Virus record (IMG/VR): IMGVR_UViG_3300042934_000872
Coordinates: 1-34,569 of that record
DNA from: a virus
DNA: 34,569 nt
Reading direction: 5' to 3' (one strand)
Shown: piece after piece, positions 6,335 through 15,852 of the stretch
How the letters are laid out: the number at the start of each line of letters is the position of its first letter
Numbering within the stretch: position 1 is the first letter of the stretch
The notes under the pieces: model-generated
What the model saw: only the letters and a program-made list of their open reading frames with translations
Databases searched by the model: none
Told to the model about the DNA's origin: nothing
Translations under genes and position numbers: made by a program

Positions 6335-7876
6335 ATGGCAGCAACTAATACAAAAAAGAGAACTACAACTTCTGCAAAAAATAAAACAAAGAAAGAATTA
6401 ACACCTTACGAAACAGAACTTTTATTGGCTGCTACTAAAGTGAAGGAATTTAAATTATCGGCTGAAGCCAATATAGTGTCTATATTTTATAGAAATCCAG
6501 AATTATTATATGCTTATGATAATCTGAAACTTGAAGATTTCACAAATAATATTTGGAAAGTATTTTTTACAATTGCTCATGACATTATTATAAAAGAAAA
6601 AAAGCAATCTCTTGATGAAATTACTGTCGGTTTATATCTTGAAAAACATGACAAACTCAAAGCTAAGTATGAGGAATACGGTGGATATGACACTATTGAA
6701 AAAGCTAAAGAATATGTAAAAGAAGAAAATATGACAGGATACATAAATGAACTTCATAAGTGGAATGCGATATTACAACTACTTAAAATGAAGTTTCCTG
6801 TATATGATAAATTAAGTGAATTTGCGGATATGAACGCTGAAGAAATTTATGCTTCATATGAATCAAAACTTAATCATATTTTCGTAAATGTTGAAGGAGA
6901 AGTAAAGAGTTATAATATCGCTTACAATATAAAAGGCTTAATTGAAAAATTAGATGAAGGATTAGCGGTAGGTTTACCTTACTATAATTTGCCTATGATT
7001 ACAAAAGAGACAGGTGGTATGTTGTGTGGAAATATAACTTTAATAGGAGCATTGTCAAATGTAGGTAAATCTACATTTGCGAGAAACGGAATATTACAAA
7101 GTATAGTTGAAAAAAATGAAAAAATTGTAATCATGTTAAATGAAGATGGATTAGAAAAATGGCAGCGTGAATATCTTGTGTGGGTAGCAAATAATATTTA
7201 TAAATTTGACTTGCAAAAATATGTAGTGAGAGATGGCAAGTATTCACCAGAAGTAAAAGAAATTCTTTACAAAAGTGCAGAGTGGATTGAAAAACAAGAA
7301 GAAAATAAAACTATTACAATTATACCTTTTAAAAGATATAAGACATCTCTAGCAATAAAAATAATAAAAAAATATGCTAGTTTGGGTGTAACTCAATTTA
7401 TGATTGATACATTTAAGAATGATGCTGGAAAAGTATCAGATAATGCTTGGCTAGATATGATGCAGAATATGGTTGAATTGTATGATGTCGTAAAGCCTGA
7501 TAGTAAAAATCTACATTTGACCTGTACATTTCAATTAGAAAAAGGTAAAACTGCACGACAAAGATACTATTCTCAAGATAATATTGGAATGAGTAAAAAT
7601 ATGATTGACCCCGTATCGACATGTGTAATGCTAAGAAATTTATTTGAGGATGAAAACACAGGTGGGTTAAAAGAGTTAAAAGTATTTAGACTTGAAGGTA
7701 AAAACGGGCGTACTAAAATTCCTGTGCAATTAAATAGAGATAAAAAATATCAAATTGCATTTATTATCAAAAATAGAGAAGGGTCAGCAAATGAATATCA
7801 AATTGTGTTAGAACATGATCTGTCAAGAAACACCCTTAAAGAAATTGGTATAGTATCTGTTCCAGTTGATTTTTAA
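6335..7876 (+). CDS. DnaB-type replicative DNA helicase
   Basis: This encodes 513 residues. It begins immediately after the stop of the preceding gene, with GGAGGAATTGTGG upstream. A Lys/Thr-rich basic leader (residues 1-20) precedes a helical N-terminal domain (about 25-180). The RecA-like helicase core follows: Walker A GALSNVGKST at about 238-247 and a Walker B strand QFMIDTFKN near 353-361. A glutamine-containing motif (TCTFQLEKG) and a basic 'FRLEGKNGR' stretch fit DnaB motifs H3 and H4. It unwinds DNA ahead of the phage polymerase, usually as a hexamer. The separate primase gene is next. The core divergence suggests a phage-specific branch, but the assignment is firm. Confidence 0.85.
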   Translation: MAATNTKKRTTTSAKNKTKKELTPYETELLLAATKVKEFKLSAEANIVSIFYRNPELLYAYDNLKLEDFTNNIWKVFFTIAHDIIIKEKKQSLDEITVGLYLEKHDKLKAKYEEYGGYDTIEKAKEYVKEENMTGYINELHKWNAILQLLKMKFPVYDKLSEFADMNAEEIYASYESKLNHIFVNVEGEVKSYNIAYNIKGLIEKLDEGLAVGLPYYNLPMITKETGGMLCGNITLIGALSNVGKSTFARNGILQSIVEKNEKIVIMLNEDGLEKWQREYLVWVANNIYKFDLQKYVVRDGKYSPEVKEILYKSAEWIEKQEENKTITIIPFKRYKTSLAIKIIKKYASLGVTQFMIDTFKNDAGKVSDNAWLDMMQNMVELYDVVKPDSKNLHLTCTFQLEKGKTARQRYYSQDNIGMSKNMIDPVSTCVMLRNLFEDENTGGLKELKVFRLEGKNGRTKIPVQLNRDKKYQIAFIIKNREGSANEYQIVLEHDLSRNTLKEIGIVSVPVDF

Positions 7877-7894
7877 AGTAGGTGATTATAATAA

Positions 7895-8971
7895 ATGGAC
7901 ATTACTTCTTTAAAACAATACATAGTAGATAATGACAAAGTAGAATTAATAATCAACGATTTATGCTGTCATGGATTTAAAGAATATAATAAAGAGTATC
8001 GTTGCGGTTTACCTAATCATCGATCTACCTCAACAATTGCAATTAATAAAGAAACATTATCAGTAAAAATTTTTACACCAGATGATAAAACAATCAGAGG
8101 TGATATTGTAACTTTAGTAATGTATATCAAAGATGCCAAATTTATTGAAGCAAATAAATACATTCACAATTTGATGGGTTTAGAATATAAATTTAACTTT
8201 AAAGAAAAAGGCGAAGAAAAGCCAGACCCATTAGCAGTTTTTAAAAAAGTCAAAAGAAGAAAATATCAAGTAAATTTAGATGATATTGAAATTTATGATG
8301 AAGAAATTATAAAGGAATATATTCCATTACCACATATACTTTGGATTCGAGAAGGAATTCTACCATTTACATGTGAAAAATTTAATATTGGATACAGCGC
8401 GGATAAAAAGCGAATCATTATACCTGAACGTTATTGGTGTGGGGAAGAAACAGATTATCTTGGAATTATGGGGCGCACAACCATAGAGTCTTATGATATT
8501 CTTGATATTCCCAAATATTTTCCATTGAAATCTTTCTCTAAATCAATAAATCTATATGGGTTACAAGAGAATTATGACAGTATTCAAAAAGCTGGTTACT
8601 GTGTTGTTGCTGAAAGTCAGAAATCTGTATTAAAAAGACATAGTAGAAAAGATGAGACAGTTGTCTCTATTGGTTGTCATGATATTTCTGACGAACAAGT
8701 TAAAATTCTAATAGGCCTTAATATTGAAATCATAATTGCTTTTGATAAAGGAGTAACTTTACAACACATAAGATATACTTGTGAAAAATTCTATGGACTC
8801 AAAGCGGTTTCATACATATGGGATAAATATGATGTTATAGAAAACAAACAAGCGCCCATGGATTTACCAGATAAAACTTATAAATATATGCTTAAATATA
8901 AAGTTAAATATGATGAAAAGGAACATAAGGAATATTTGAAAGAAAGGGAAAAGAATGAGAAAAGATTATAA
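7895..8971 (+). CDS. DnaG-like primase with TOPRIM domain
   Basis: This encodes 358 residues, with an ATG after GTAGGTGATTATAATAA. The N-terminal 100 residues correspond to a CHC2-type zinc-binding region. Only Cys-Cys-His near 24-26 and C-x4-H (RCGLPNH near 37-43) are seen, and the usual downstream Cys pair is missing. The TOPRIM domain shows the catalytic Glu in VVAESQKSV (about 236) and the acidic strand IIIAFDKGV near 279-287, with a single Asp where many primases have DxD. It makes RNA primers at the fork. It lies directly after the helicase gene, as expected for a primosome pair. The C terminus is strongly charged and overlaps the next gene. Confidence 0.75.
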   Translation: MDITSLKQYIVDNDKVELIINDLCCHGFKEYNKEYRCGLPNHRSTSTIAINKETLSVKIFTPDDKTIRGDIVTLVMYIKDAKFIEANKYIHNLMGLEYKFNFKEKGEEKPDPLAVFKKVKRRKYQVNLDDIEIYDEEIIKEYIPLPHILWIREGILPFTCEKFNIGYSADKKRIIIPERYWCGEETDYLGIMGRTTIESYDILDIPKYFPLKSFSKSINLYGLQENYDSIQKAGYCVVAESQKSVLKRHSRKDETVVSIGCHDISDEQVKILIGLNIEIIIAFDKGVTLQHIRYTCEKFYGLKAVSYIWDKYDVIENKQAPMDLPDKTYKYMLKYKVKYDEKEHKEYLKEREKNEKRL

Positions 8972-10112
8972 AGAAATTCAAGAAATTGCAAAGAAGATGA
9001 ATTGTACAGATATATATTCATGGAGCAAATATAACACATATATAGGAGATAAATATATTTATTTTCTAAAATATATTTTAAAAATACCAGAAGATAGAAA
9101 TGATTCAATATATGCTCCCATGGGAACAGCTTCTCACGATAGCCTAGAAAGCTTTTACTTAGATAAATTTACTCAAGAGCAAATGTCTGAATACTTTGAA
9201 GAAAAGCTTTTTGAATTTACCGTAGGAGGATTAAAATATGATAGAAGTGATGACGAAAAGAATAAGAAAATTGGTGATAAATATGAAGCGTGCTTAAGAC
9301 ACTTTTTTATAAATCATCACAGAATTAAAGGTAAACCATTGTTAGAAATATTTATACCTATAAAAATTAAAAACATTCTTTTTCAGGGTTATATAGATTT
9401 TATACATAAAGAAGTTCGTGAAAACAAAGATTTTTATATAGTTACAGATTTTAAAACATCATCAATCTATAAAGGTGAAAAATATGAAAAAGAGAAAGGT
9501 CAGCTAATTTTATATGGGTTGGGTATTCATCAAAAATTAAATATTCCACTTAACCAAATTATTATAAGATGGGCATTTCTTAAATATGTAGAAGTCGAAT
9601 GTTTACAAGCTAATGGTAAATGGAAGTCAAGAATAATTGAAAGAAATGATATTGGTGGTAGTTTAGAATCAAGTGCAAAGATGTGGTTAAAAAAATCATC
9701 AATTAAACCATCTGAAGATGACATAGAGAAATATTTAGAAAGAATCAAACAAGAGAATGCACTAGATTGCCTACCTAATGATGTTAAAGATAAATTTGAA
9801 ATTAAAGACTGTTATGTTGAAGTTTCCTTGACTGACGAAAGTATTAAAGAATTAACTGATAATATTGTTAGTACTGTCAAAGAAATTAAGGAGAAAGAAG
9901 AAGAGTATGGCAAGACCAAGAATAGCAGACTGTGGTGGCAGGAAGTTACAGATAAAGAAAGTTATTTTATGAGCAATCTTAGTGGATATAGTTCAAAAAT
10001 CCATCTTCCATATAAAGAGTATTTAGAAAATAGAGATTTGTTTAGGAATAAAGAAGAGAACAAAACAGAAGATGATAATGATTTGTCATGGCTGAATGGA
10101 CTTCTTAATTAA
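8955..10112 (+). CDS. PD-(D/E)XK nuclease, Cas4/RecB-like exonuclease family
   Basis: This encodes 385 residues. Its start overlaps the primase gene by 17 bases, with GAAAGGGAAAAG as ribosome binding site. RecB-family motifs appear in order: motif I His in TASHDSLE (about 59), motif II Asp in GYIDFI (about 147), motif III DFKTS (about 165-169) with the essential Lys, and the Q-x3-Y signature in GQLILYG (about 182). This layout is typical of phage exonucleases of the Cas4/RecB nuclease (PDDEXK_1) group that resect DNA for recombination. No Cys4 iron-sulfur set is evident, unlike true Cas4. With the Sak4-like ATPase and the SSB-like protein, it completes a plausible recombination module. The C terminus is acidic. 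Confidence 0.82.
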   Translation: MRKDYKEIQEIAKKMNCTDIYSWSKYNTYIGDKYIYFLKYILKIPEDRNDSIYAPMGTASHDSLESFYLDKFTQEQMSEYFEEKLFEFTVGGLKYDRSDDEKNKKIGDKYEACLRHFFINHHRIKGKPLLEIFIPIKIKNILFQGYIDFIHKEVRENKDFYIVTDFKTSSIYKGEKYEKEKGQLILYGLGIHQKLNIPLNQIIIRWAFLKYVEVECLQANGKWKSRIIERNDIGGSLESSAKMWLKKSSIKPSEDDIEKYLERIKQENALDCLPNDVKDKFEIKDCYVEVSLTDESIKELTDNIVSTVKEIKEKEEEYGKTKNSRLWWQEVTDKESYFMSNLSGYSSKIHLPYKEYLENRDLFRNKEENKTEDDNDLSWLNGLLN

Positions 10113-10131
10113 CTAAAATAATATAATATAA
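10111..10131 (+). promoter_or_regulatory. Recurrent 21-nt promoter-like element, copy 5
   Basis: A perfect consensus copy, AACTAAAATAA followed by TATAATATAA. It overlaps the nuclease stop codon and lies 14 bases before the polymerase start codon. If TATAAT is a -10 box, the transcript would begin just before the AGGAG ribosome binding site. Confidence 0.75.
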
Positions 10132-10145
10132 AATAGGAGTATTAT

Positions 10146-13100
10146 ATGAACACTTATGTTGCACAACATGTACATGATGATACTAGCAATTGCAATGGAT
10201 ATGCAGATTCATGTTCGAGTTATAAAGAATATATTAAATTAGCAAAAAAACAAGGAATGAAAGCTATAGCTTTTTCTAATCATGGTGGAATTTACGATTG
10301 GATTAAAAAAAAGCAAGATTGTGATAAAGCTGGTATTAAGTATATTCATGGCATTGAGTTATATCTTTGCACAAAATTAGAAGCAGATGAAAGAGGATAC
10401 CATATTGGATTATATGCAAAAAATTTAGATGGTGTAAAAGAGTTGAATAAGATGATTTCTTTATCAACATCTAAAGGTAAAAAAGAAGATAAGACCGATA
10501 GACATTTTTACTACAATCCTAGAATTTCCATCCAGGAATTGATGAACACAAGTGAAAATATTATCATCACAACTGCTTGTCTTGCTTCAATATTATGGAA
10601 TAAAAGGAATGATAATGACGGCCTAGTATTATCTATATTGGAATGGATGTCAAAAAATAATGCTAGATGTTTTTTAGAAATACAATATCATTCTGTACAA
10701 CATCAAATTGAGTATAATCAATTACTCTACAAGTGGAGCAAACAATACAATATTCCTTTAATAGCAGGAACAGATACACATTCATCTTCAAAATATAAAG
10801 CCGAGTGTAGAAAGATTCTTCAAATATCTAAAGATAGTTTTTACGGAGAAGAAGACGAGTTTGATCTGGTATGGAAAACATACGATGAACTGGTTGAATG
10901 TTTTGAGAAACAGAATGCTTTACCTAAAGATATTTGGTTAGAAGCAATAAATAATACAAACAAGTTTGCTGATATGATTGAAGATTTTAAACTTGATAGA
11001 TCATTTAAATATCCAAACTTATATGGGGAAAATGCTTTAGTGATTTGGAAACAGACAATTGCAAAGAAACTTCAAAATAAATTTAAGAGAAAAATAATTG
11101 ATGTGAACAAAATTGAAGAATATAAAACAAAGATCAAAGAAGAATTTGATGCCATGAGAAAACAAGGAATGGAAAGCTTTATGATGTTCATGTCTGAGTT
11201 AGTAGATTACTGTAATGCAAATGAAATTCCATATGGATTTTGTAGGGGTTCTGTTGGTGGTAGTGAAGTAGCTTATATAACTGATATTACCGATGTAGAC
11301 CCTGTAAGATGGAATACGGTTTTCTCAAGATTTTGCAATGCAGATAGAATATCTTTAGCAGATATAGATATTGATTTTGCTCCTGAAGATAGAGAAAAAG
11401 TGTACAAATTTATTATTAATAGATTTACACCTGAAAAAACAGCATACATTGCTTCATTTACAACTCTAAAAGACAGAGGCACTATTGACGTGTTAGCTAA
11501 AGGTTTGAAATATGAAGATTTAGATGTGGTTATGGATGTAAAAAATCAGTTTGATAAGTTATTTGATGAATACTCAAAGATTATTAACGAAGAAGTTAAC
11601 TTAGAGGAATTAGATGAAGTAGAAGCAAAATCAATCGACTTTGATTATCATGATATTTATTGTAATAGAATCAGAAATGGGAAAGCATTAACGAGGGTTA
11701 ATAATTTAAAGAAAGAATTCCAAACTCTAAAAGACAACAATAAGAATTTATTCTACTATTTTGATGGTTTAAAAGGAACTATAATTGCCAAAGGAAATCA
11801 TCCAGCAGGTATTATTGGTTCACCAATAACTTTAGCAGATAATCTTGGAGTATTTTATAAAGATGGTGACGAATCACAACCTGTATCAGTTTGTGCTATG
11901 AAAGCTGTTGATTCTGTTAACTATGTTAAGTTTGATATCCTTGGTTTAAAAACAGTAGGAATAATAAAAGATGTATATAAATATATTAATTCTCACTATT
12001 TAAAAGCTCATGAGATAGATTGGAATGATAAAAAAGTTTGGAATAATATGATTAACTCAAATGTTGGTGTTTTTCAATTTGAAGGAGATTATGCGTTTTC
12101 ATTACTTAAAGATTTTGAACCAAAGTTTATTAACGATATGTCACTGGTAAATGCTTCGCTAAGACCGTCTGGAAAATCCTATAGAGATAGATTAATTAAG
12201 AAAGAATTTAATAAAAATCCTTCAAATCAAATAGATGAACTCTTAAAAGATAACTACGGTTATTTAGTTTATCAGGAGGATACAATTAAATTCTTAACTA
12301 ATATTTGTGGATTCAGTGGTTCTTTGGCTGATACAACAAGAAGAGCAATTGGTAAAAAGGACATTGAATTGCTTAATCAACAATTGCCAAAAATACTTGA
12401 GGGATATTGTGAGAAATCAGATAAACTGAGAGAAATAGCTGAAGAAGAAGCGAATCAATTTGTTCAAATTATTTCAGATTCTTCAGAATATCAGTTTGGA
12501 TATAATCATTCGACAGGTTATTCAATGAATGGTTATGCAGAAACTAGATTAAGAACTTATTATCCATTAGAATTTGTAACTGCATATTTGAATAGAGCTG
12601 AAAATACAGAAGATACAAATAATGGTGTGAAACTTGCGAATCAATTAGAAATTAGCATCAAACCTATATCTTTTGGTAAATCAGTTGCAGAATATACTTT
12701 TGATAAAGAAGAAAAAGCGATTTATCAGGGAATAGCAGCAATAAAATATCTAAATGATAAAGTCCCAACCGAGCTATTAGAGTTATCTAAACAAAAACAA
12801 TATAATACTTATATAGACCTATTGCAAGATATAAAAAAAACATCGATTAATTCAAGACAGTTAAAAATACTCACTGGACTAGATTTCTTTAGACAGTTTG
12901 GAAAGAATAAAAAATTGCTTAAAATTATTGATTTGTTTGAAGATTTAGCAACAAGAAAACAAATTAATTTTAAGGATATCGGCAAACTAAATATCAATGA
13001 AGAACTATTAAAAAAATATAGCGGTAAAACAACTGAAGCACTTTATAAAGAACTTGATATGATTGGTTATATCAATGAAGCATCAGCTTTAATTGAAGAC

Positions 13101-13442
13101 AAACCTTTGTCAATTAAGGAGCAAGTCAAGTTTGAAATGAATTATCTTGAATATGTAAAGTATACAAATGATAGTGCAGGTAAAGATTTTTTCATTATTA
13201 TTAAATATGAAACCTATAAAGATAAAACTAAACCATATGTAACATTGAGACAAATTAGAACCGGTCAAGAAATTAGAACAAAAATCAAAGACGGAAAAAT
13301 ATTTATTGAGAATCCATTTAAGCTGTATGATGTCTTAAAAATCATTGAATGGAAAACTCAAAAGAAAACAAAATGTGTCAATGGCGAATGGAGAAAGACA
13401 GATGAAGATGAACAAATACTATATAAGTATGAGGTATTTTAA
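10146..13442 (+). CDS. dnaE: DNA polymerase III alpha subunit (DnaE-type) with PHP domain
   Basis: This encodes 1098 residues, with an ATG after AATAGGAGTATTAT. The PHP domain (about 1-250) carries metal-type residues in HVHDD, FSNHGG, HGIELYL and AGTDTHSSSKY. The polymerase core has the palm motif CRGSVGG (about 364-370), the catalytic aspartates in ADIDIDFAP (about 405-413) and the third Asp in YVKFDILGLKTVG (about 596). A helix-hairpin-type region and a C-terminal OB-like segment follow. It is a little shorter than bacterial DnaE, and I see no embedded exonuclease, so proofreading would depend on the PHP domain or another protein. A phage-encoded replicase of this class is known from SPbeta and large clostridial phages. 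The stop overlaps the RecD2-like start (TAATG). Confidence 0.93.
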   Translation: MNTYVAQHVHDDTSNCNGYADSCSSYKEYIKLAKKQGMKAIAFSNHGGIYDWIKKKQDCDKAGIKYIHGIELYLCTKLEADERGYHIGLYAKNLDGVKELNKMISLSTSKGKKEDKTDRHFYYNPRISIQELMNTSENIIITTACLASILWNKRNDNDGLVLSILEWMSKNNARCFLEIQYHSVQHQIEYNQLLYKWSKQYNIPLIAGTDTHSSSKYKAECRKILQISKDSFYGEEDEFDLVWKTYDELVECFEKQNALPKDIWLEAINNTNKFADMIEDFKLDRSFKYPNLYGENALVIWKQTIAKKLQNKFKRKIIDVNKIEEYKTKIKEEFDAMRKQGMESFMMFMSELVDYCNANEIPYGFCRGSVGGSEVAYITDITDVDPVRWNTVFSRFCNADRISLADIDIDFAPEDREKVYKFIINRFTPEKTAYIASFTTLKDRGTIDVLAKGLKYEDLDVVMDVKNQFDKLFDEYSKIINEEVNLEELDEVEAKSIDFDYHDIYCNRIRNGKALTRVNNLKKEFQTLKDNNKNLFYYFDGLKGTIIAKGNHPAGIIGSPITLADNLGVFYKDGDESQPVSVCAMKAVDSVNYVKFDILGLKTVGIIKDVYKYINSHYLKAHEIDWNDKKVWNNMINSNVGVFQFEGDYAFSLLKDFEPKFINDMSLVNASLRPSGKSYRDRLIKKEFNKNPSNQIDELLKDNYGYLVYQEDTIKFLTNICGFSGSLADTTRRAIGKKDIELLNQQLPKILEGYCEKSDKLREIAEEEANQFVQIISDSSEYQFGYNHSTGYSMNGYAETRLRTYYPLEFVTAYLNRAENTEDTNNGVKLANQLEISIKPISFGKSVAEYTFDKEEKAIYQGIAAIKYLNDKVPTELLELSKQKQYNTYIDLLQDIKKTSINSRQLKILTGLDFFRQFGKNKKLLKIIDLFEDLATRKQINFKDIGKLNINEELLKKYSGKTTEALYKELDMIGYINEASALIEDKPLSIKEQVKFEMNYLEYVKYTNDSAGKDFFIIIKYETYKDKTKPYVTLRQIRTGQEIRTKIKDGKIFIENPFKLYDVLKIIEWKTQKKTKCVNGEWRKTDEDEQILYKYEVF

Positions 13443-15724
13443 TGACAGATACTAAACAAAAAACAATAGTAGAATTTAAGGGGTGTATGGTTAGAGTAAT
13501 CTACACCTCCGAAAACTACAAAATATATGCTTTTGATGTAGATTTTAATTCATATCCAAATATCAAAAGGAATCAATACTACAATGTTACAGTATCAGGC
13601 AATCTACATGATTTAGAAGAAGCTATTGAATATACTATTCAAGCTGAAGAGAAACAGGGTAAATATGGAGTTGAATATAAAGTTACAAACATCAAAAGAG
13701 ATATACCTAAGACTGAACATTCTGTTAGATTGTTTCTACAGAATGTATTAGAGAGTAGAGAGCAAGTAGATCAGTTAATGCAGCATTACCCTGATATTAT
13801 TGATAGAGTTATAAATAATCGGCTTAATGATATTGATCTTAAAAAGTTATACAATATTGGCGAGTATCGTTTTGGAGTAATTAAAAGAAGAATAATCGAA
13901 AACTTTGCTTTAGCCGAACTCATCAATGACTTTAAAGGTTTTCTTGATTTCAAAATATTAAAAGCTCTACTTGATAAATATACTTCAATTGAAAATATTA
14001 AAGAAAAACTAATGGATAATCCGTATAAATGTCTGTGTGGAATATCTCGAATAGCTTTTAAAACAGCAGATAAAATCCTTCTTTCATTTAATGAAGAATG
14101 TATGAAAATAAGAGCTAAAGGAGATAAACCGCCAATAGATTTTACATATGATTTACTTACTTCGAAACAAAGACAAAAGGCAGCAATTATGTTTCTTCTT
14201 GAGGAAAATGAAGGTAATGGAAATACGAGAATAGGAATCAAAGAATTGAGAAAACAAGCAGAAGCATTGGCAAATAAGTGTATTGGGCATTTTGTTGATA
14301 TTATCAAAAATGACGAACATATATATTTTGATAAAACATCAATGACTGCGGCTCTTCAAGAAACTTATGAAACCGAAAAATATATTGCTAATAGAATGAT
14401 TGAAGGATTAAAGATCGAGAATAAGTGGGCAATCAAAGAAAATGATTATAGTAAATTTGATGATATTCAATTAACTAATGAACAAGTAAAAACTATTCCT
14501 ATGGTTTGTGAGAATAATATTTCTATTCTCAAAGGCGGGGCAGGAATGGGAAAGAGTCAATCTACAAAAGCAGTAATTAATATGTTAAAGGATAATGAGA
14601 AGTCTTTTATTATCATTGCACCAACAGGAAGAGCTTCAAAAGTTATTTCGGAATTTACTAATGAATATGCTTCAACAATTCATAGAGGATTGGCATATAT
14701 GCCTCCAGAATGGGGGTTTAATGAAAAGAATAAGTTACCTTATGATATCGTAATTGTAGATGAAACTTCAATGGTAGATATATTTCTCATGAGAAAACTG
14801 ATTGAAGCGATTGATTTCACGAAAACTAAATTATTTTTAGTTGGGGATGCAGATCAGATTCCATCTGTGGGAGCAGGTAATGTATTTTTTGATTTGATTA
14901 ATTCTGGACTTATTCCAATGAATACACTTACTGTTGTATTTAGGTATGGTAAAGGTGGAATTCTCACTGTGGCAACTAAAACGAGAAATAGTGAGAAATG
15001 GTTAAAAGATTCTAAAGAACCTCAAATATTTGGTGAAGATAAAGGCTATATGTTTATACCCTCACCACAAGAAAAGATAATCAGCAATGTAGTTGCTTTA
15101 TACAAAAAATTATTATCATCTGGATACTCGAAAGAAGATATTTTAATATTATCAGCTTATAATAAAGGTGAATATGGAACAATTAATTTGAACAAAAAAC
15201 TACAGCCTATTGCAAATCCAAATGTTGAATTAGATGGTAAGTTTATGGATTTAGGTGAAACTAAATTTTACGAAGATGATTTAGTTATTCAGACAGTAAA
15301 TAATTATAAAGCCACATCATATAACGAAAATTATACTTGGGATGATGAAGGTAGGCAGGTGTTTATTCCCAACGGAGAAATAGGAAAGATAGTTGAGATT
15401 AAATTTAATAATGTTATAGATAAGTTTTCTACAGACACAGTTATATATTCAAGAGATGATATGCAAAATGTAAAACTTGCATACAGCATAAGCATTCATA
15501 AATCACAAGGCGGTCAGGCTAAAATAGTAATCTTACTTACACCTAAAGCACATACATTTATGTTGAATAGTAATTTAATATATGTTGGTCAAACCAGAGC
15601 TAAAGAGAAAGTATTTCATTTTGGAGATATTGATACAATAAATCGTTCTATTAAGAAAAAAGCAGATTTTAATAGAGAAACTTATTTAAAAGACTTACTT
15701 AAAACTTTAACTGAAATATTATAA
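13442..15724 (+). CDS. RecD2-like superfamily 1 DNA helicase
   Basis: This encodes 760 residues and begins in a TAATG overlap with the polymerase. A beta-rich OB-type N-terminal segment (about 1-90) and helix-hairpin-helix-like middle precede the SF1B core. Walker A is LKGGAGMGKS (about 363-372), Walker B is IVIVDETSMVD, motif III is VGDADQIPSVGAG, motif V is SISIHKSQGG and motif VI is YVGQTRAKEKV. These are the standard RecD2/TraA motifs, with 5'-3' polarity in the family. It probably aids replication restart or recombination alongside the polymerase. Its last codons lie in the repeated AT-rich element, so the operon ends at a new promoter cluster. Confidence 0.9.
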   Translation: MTDTKQKTIVEFKGCMVRVIYTSENYKIYAFDVDFNSYPNIKRNQYYNVTVSGNLHDLEEAIEYTIQAEEKQGKYGVEYKVTNIKRDIPKTEHSVRLFLQNVLESREQVDQLMQHYPDIIDRVINNRLNDIDLKKLYNIGEYRFGVIKRRIIENFALAELINDFKGFLDFKILKALLDKYTSIENIKEKLMDNPYKCLCGISRIAFKTADKILLSFNEECMKIRAKGDKPPIDFTYDLLTSKQRQKAAIMFLLEENEGNGNTRIGIKELRKQAEALANKCIGHFVDIIKNDEHIYFDKTSMTAALQETYETEKYIANRMIEGLKIENKWAIKENDYSKFDDIQLTNEQVKTIPMVCENNISILKGGAGMGKSQSTKAVINMLKDNEKSFIIIAPTGRASKVISEFTNEYASTIHRGLAYMPPEWGFNEKNKLPYDIVIVDETSMVDIFLMRKLIEAIDFTKTKLFLVGDADQIPSVGAGNVFFDLINSGLIPMNTLTVVFRYGKGGILTVATKTRNSEKWLKDSKEPQIFGEDKGYMFIPSPQEKIISNVVALYKKLLSSGYSKEDILILSAYNKGEYGTINLNKKLQPIANPNVELDGKFMDLGETKFYEDDLVIQTVNNYKATSYNENYTWDDEGRQVFIPNGEIGKIVEIKFNNVIDKFSTDTVIYSRDDMQNVKLAYSISIHKSQGGQAKIVILLTPKAHTFMLNSNLIYVGQTRAKEKVFHFGDIDTINRSIKKKADFNRETYLKDLLKTLTEIL

Positions 15725-15729
15725 TATAA
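15709..15729 (+). promoter_or_regulatory. Recurrent 21-nt promoter-like element, copy 6
   Basis: AACTGAAATAT followed by TATAATATAA, a perfect consensus copy overlapping the RecD2-like stop codon. It shares 24 identical bases with the 1455-1478 region, running on into the TTGAC of an adjoining promoter. Confidence 0.75.
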
Positions 15730-15732
15730 TTA

Positions 15733-15761
15733 TTGACTTTATCTTTCGGTGAGAGTATAAT
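15733..15761 (+). promoter_or_regulatory. Sigma-A-type promoter
   Basis: TTGACT at 15733-15738 and TATAAT at 15756-15761 have a 17-base spacer. It points right, into the 3' end of the leftward gene at 15871-16230 and toward the genes from 16342. I see no credible rightward ORF before 16342, so the transcript would have a long leader that is antisense to the leftward gene. Confidence 0.85.
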
Positions 15762-15788
15762 CAAATTGTGACAGAGAGATAAAGTTAA
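15733..15788. repeat. Inverted repeat bracketing the promoter (possible operator pair)
   Basis: TTGACTTTATCT (15733-15744) and AGATAAAGTTAA (15777-15788) are inverted copies with one G-T mismatch. The left arm covers the -35 box and the right arm lies past the start of transcription. The centres are 44 bases apart, about four helical turns, which would suit a looping or dimeric repressor. Confidence 0.5.
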
Positions 15789-15852
15789 TTGTTAGACTCA
15801 AATTAGTTGTATTGGGGGAGTATTATTGTATAATCGAAATTGCGTGTGATAA

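Noticed and set aside
13786-14307. 173-residue leftward frame inside the RecD2-like gene
   Set aside because: It lies wholly within a well-supported helicase gene, has no RBS or promoter, and has the Ser/Ile/Leu-rich composition typical of an antisense shadow in AT-rich coding DNA.
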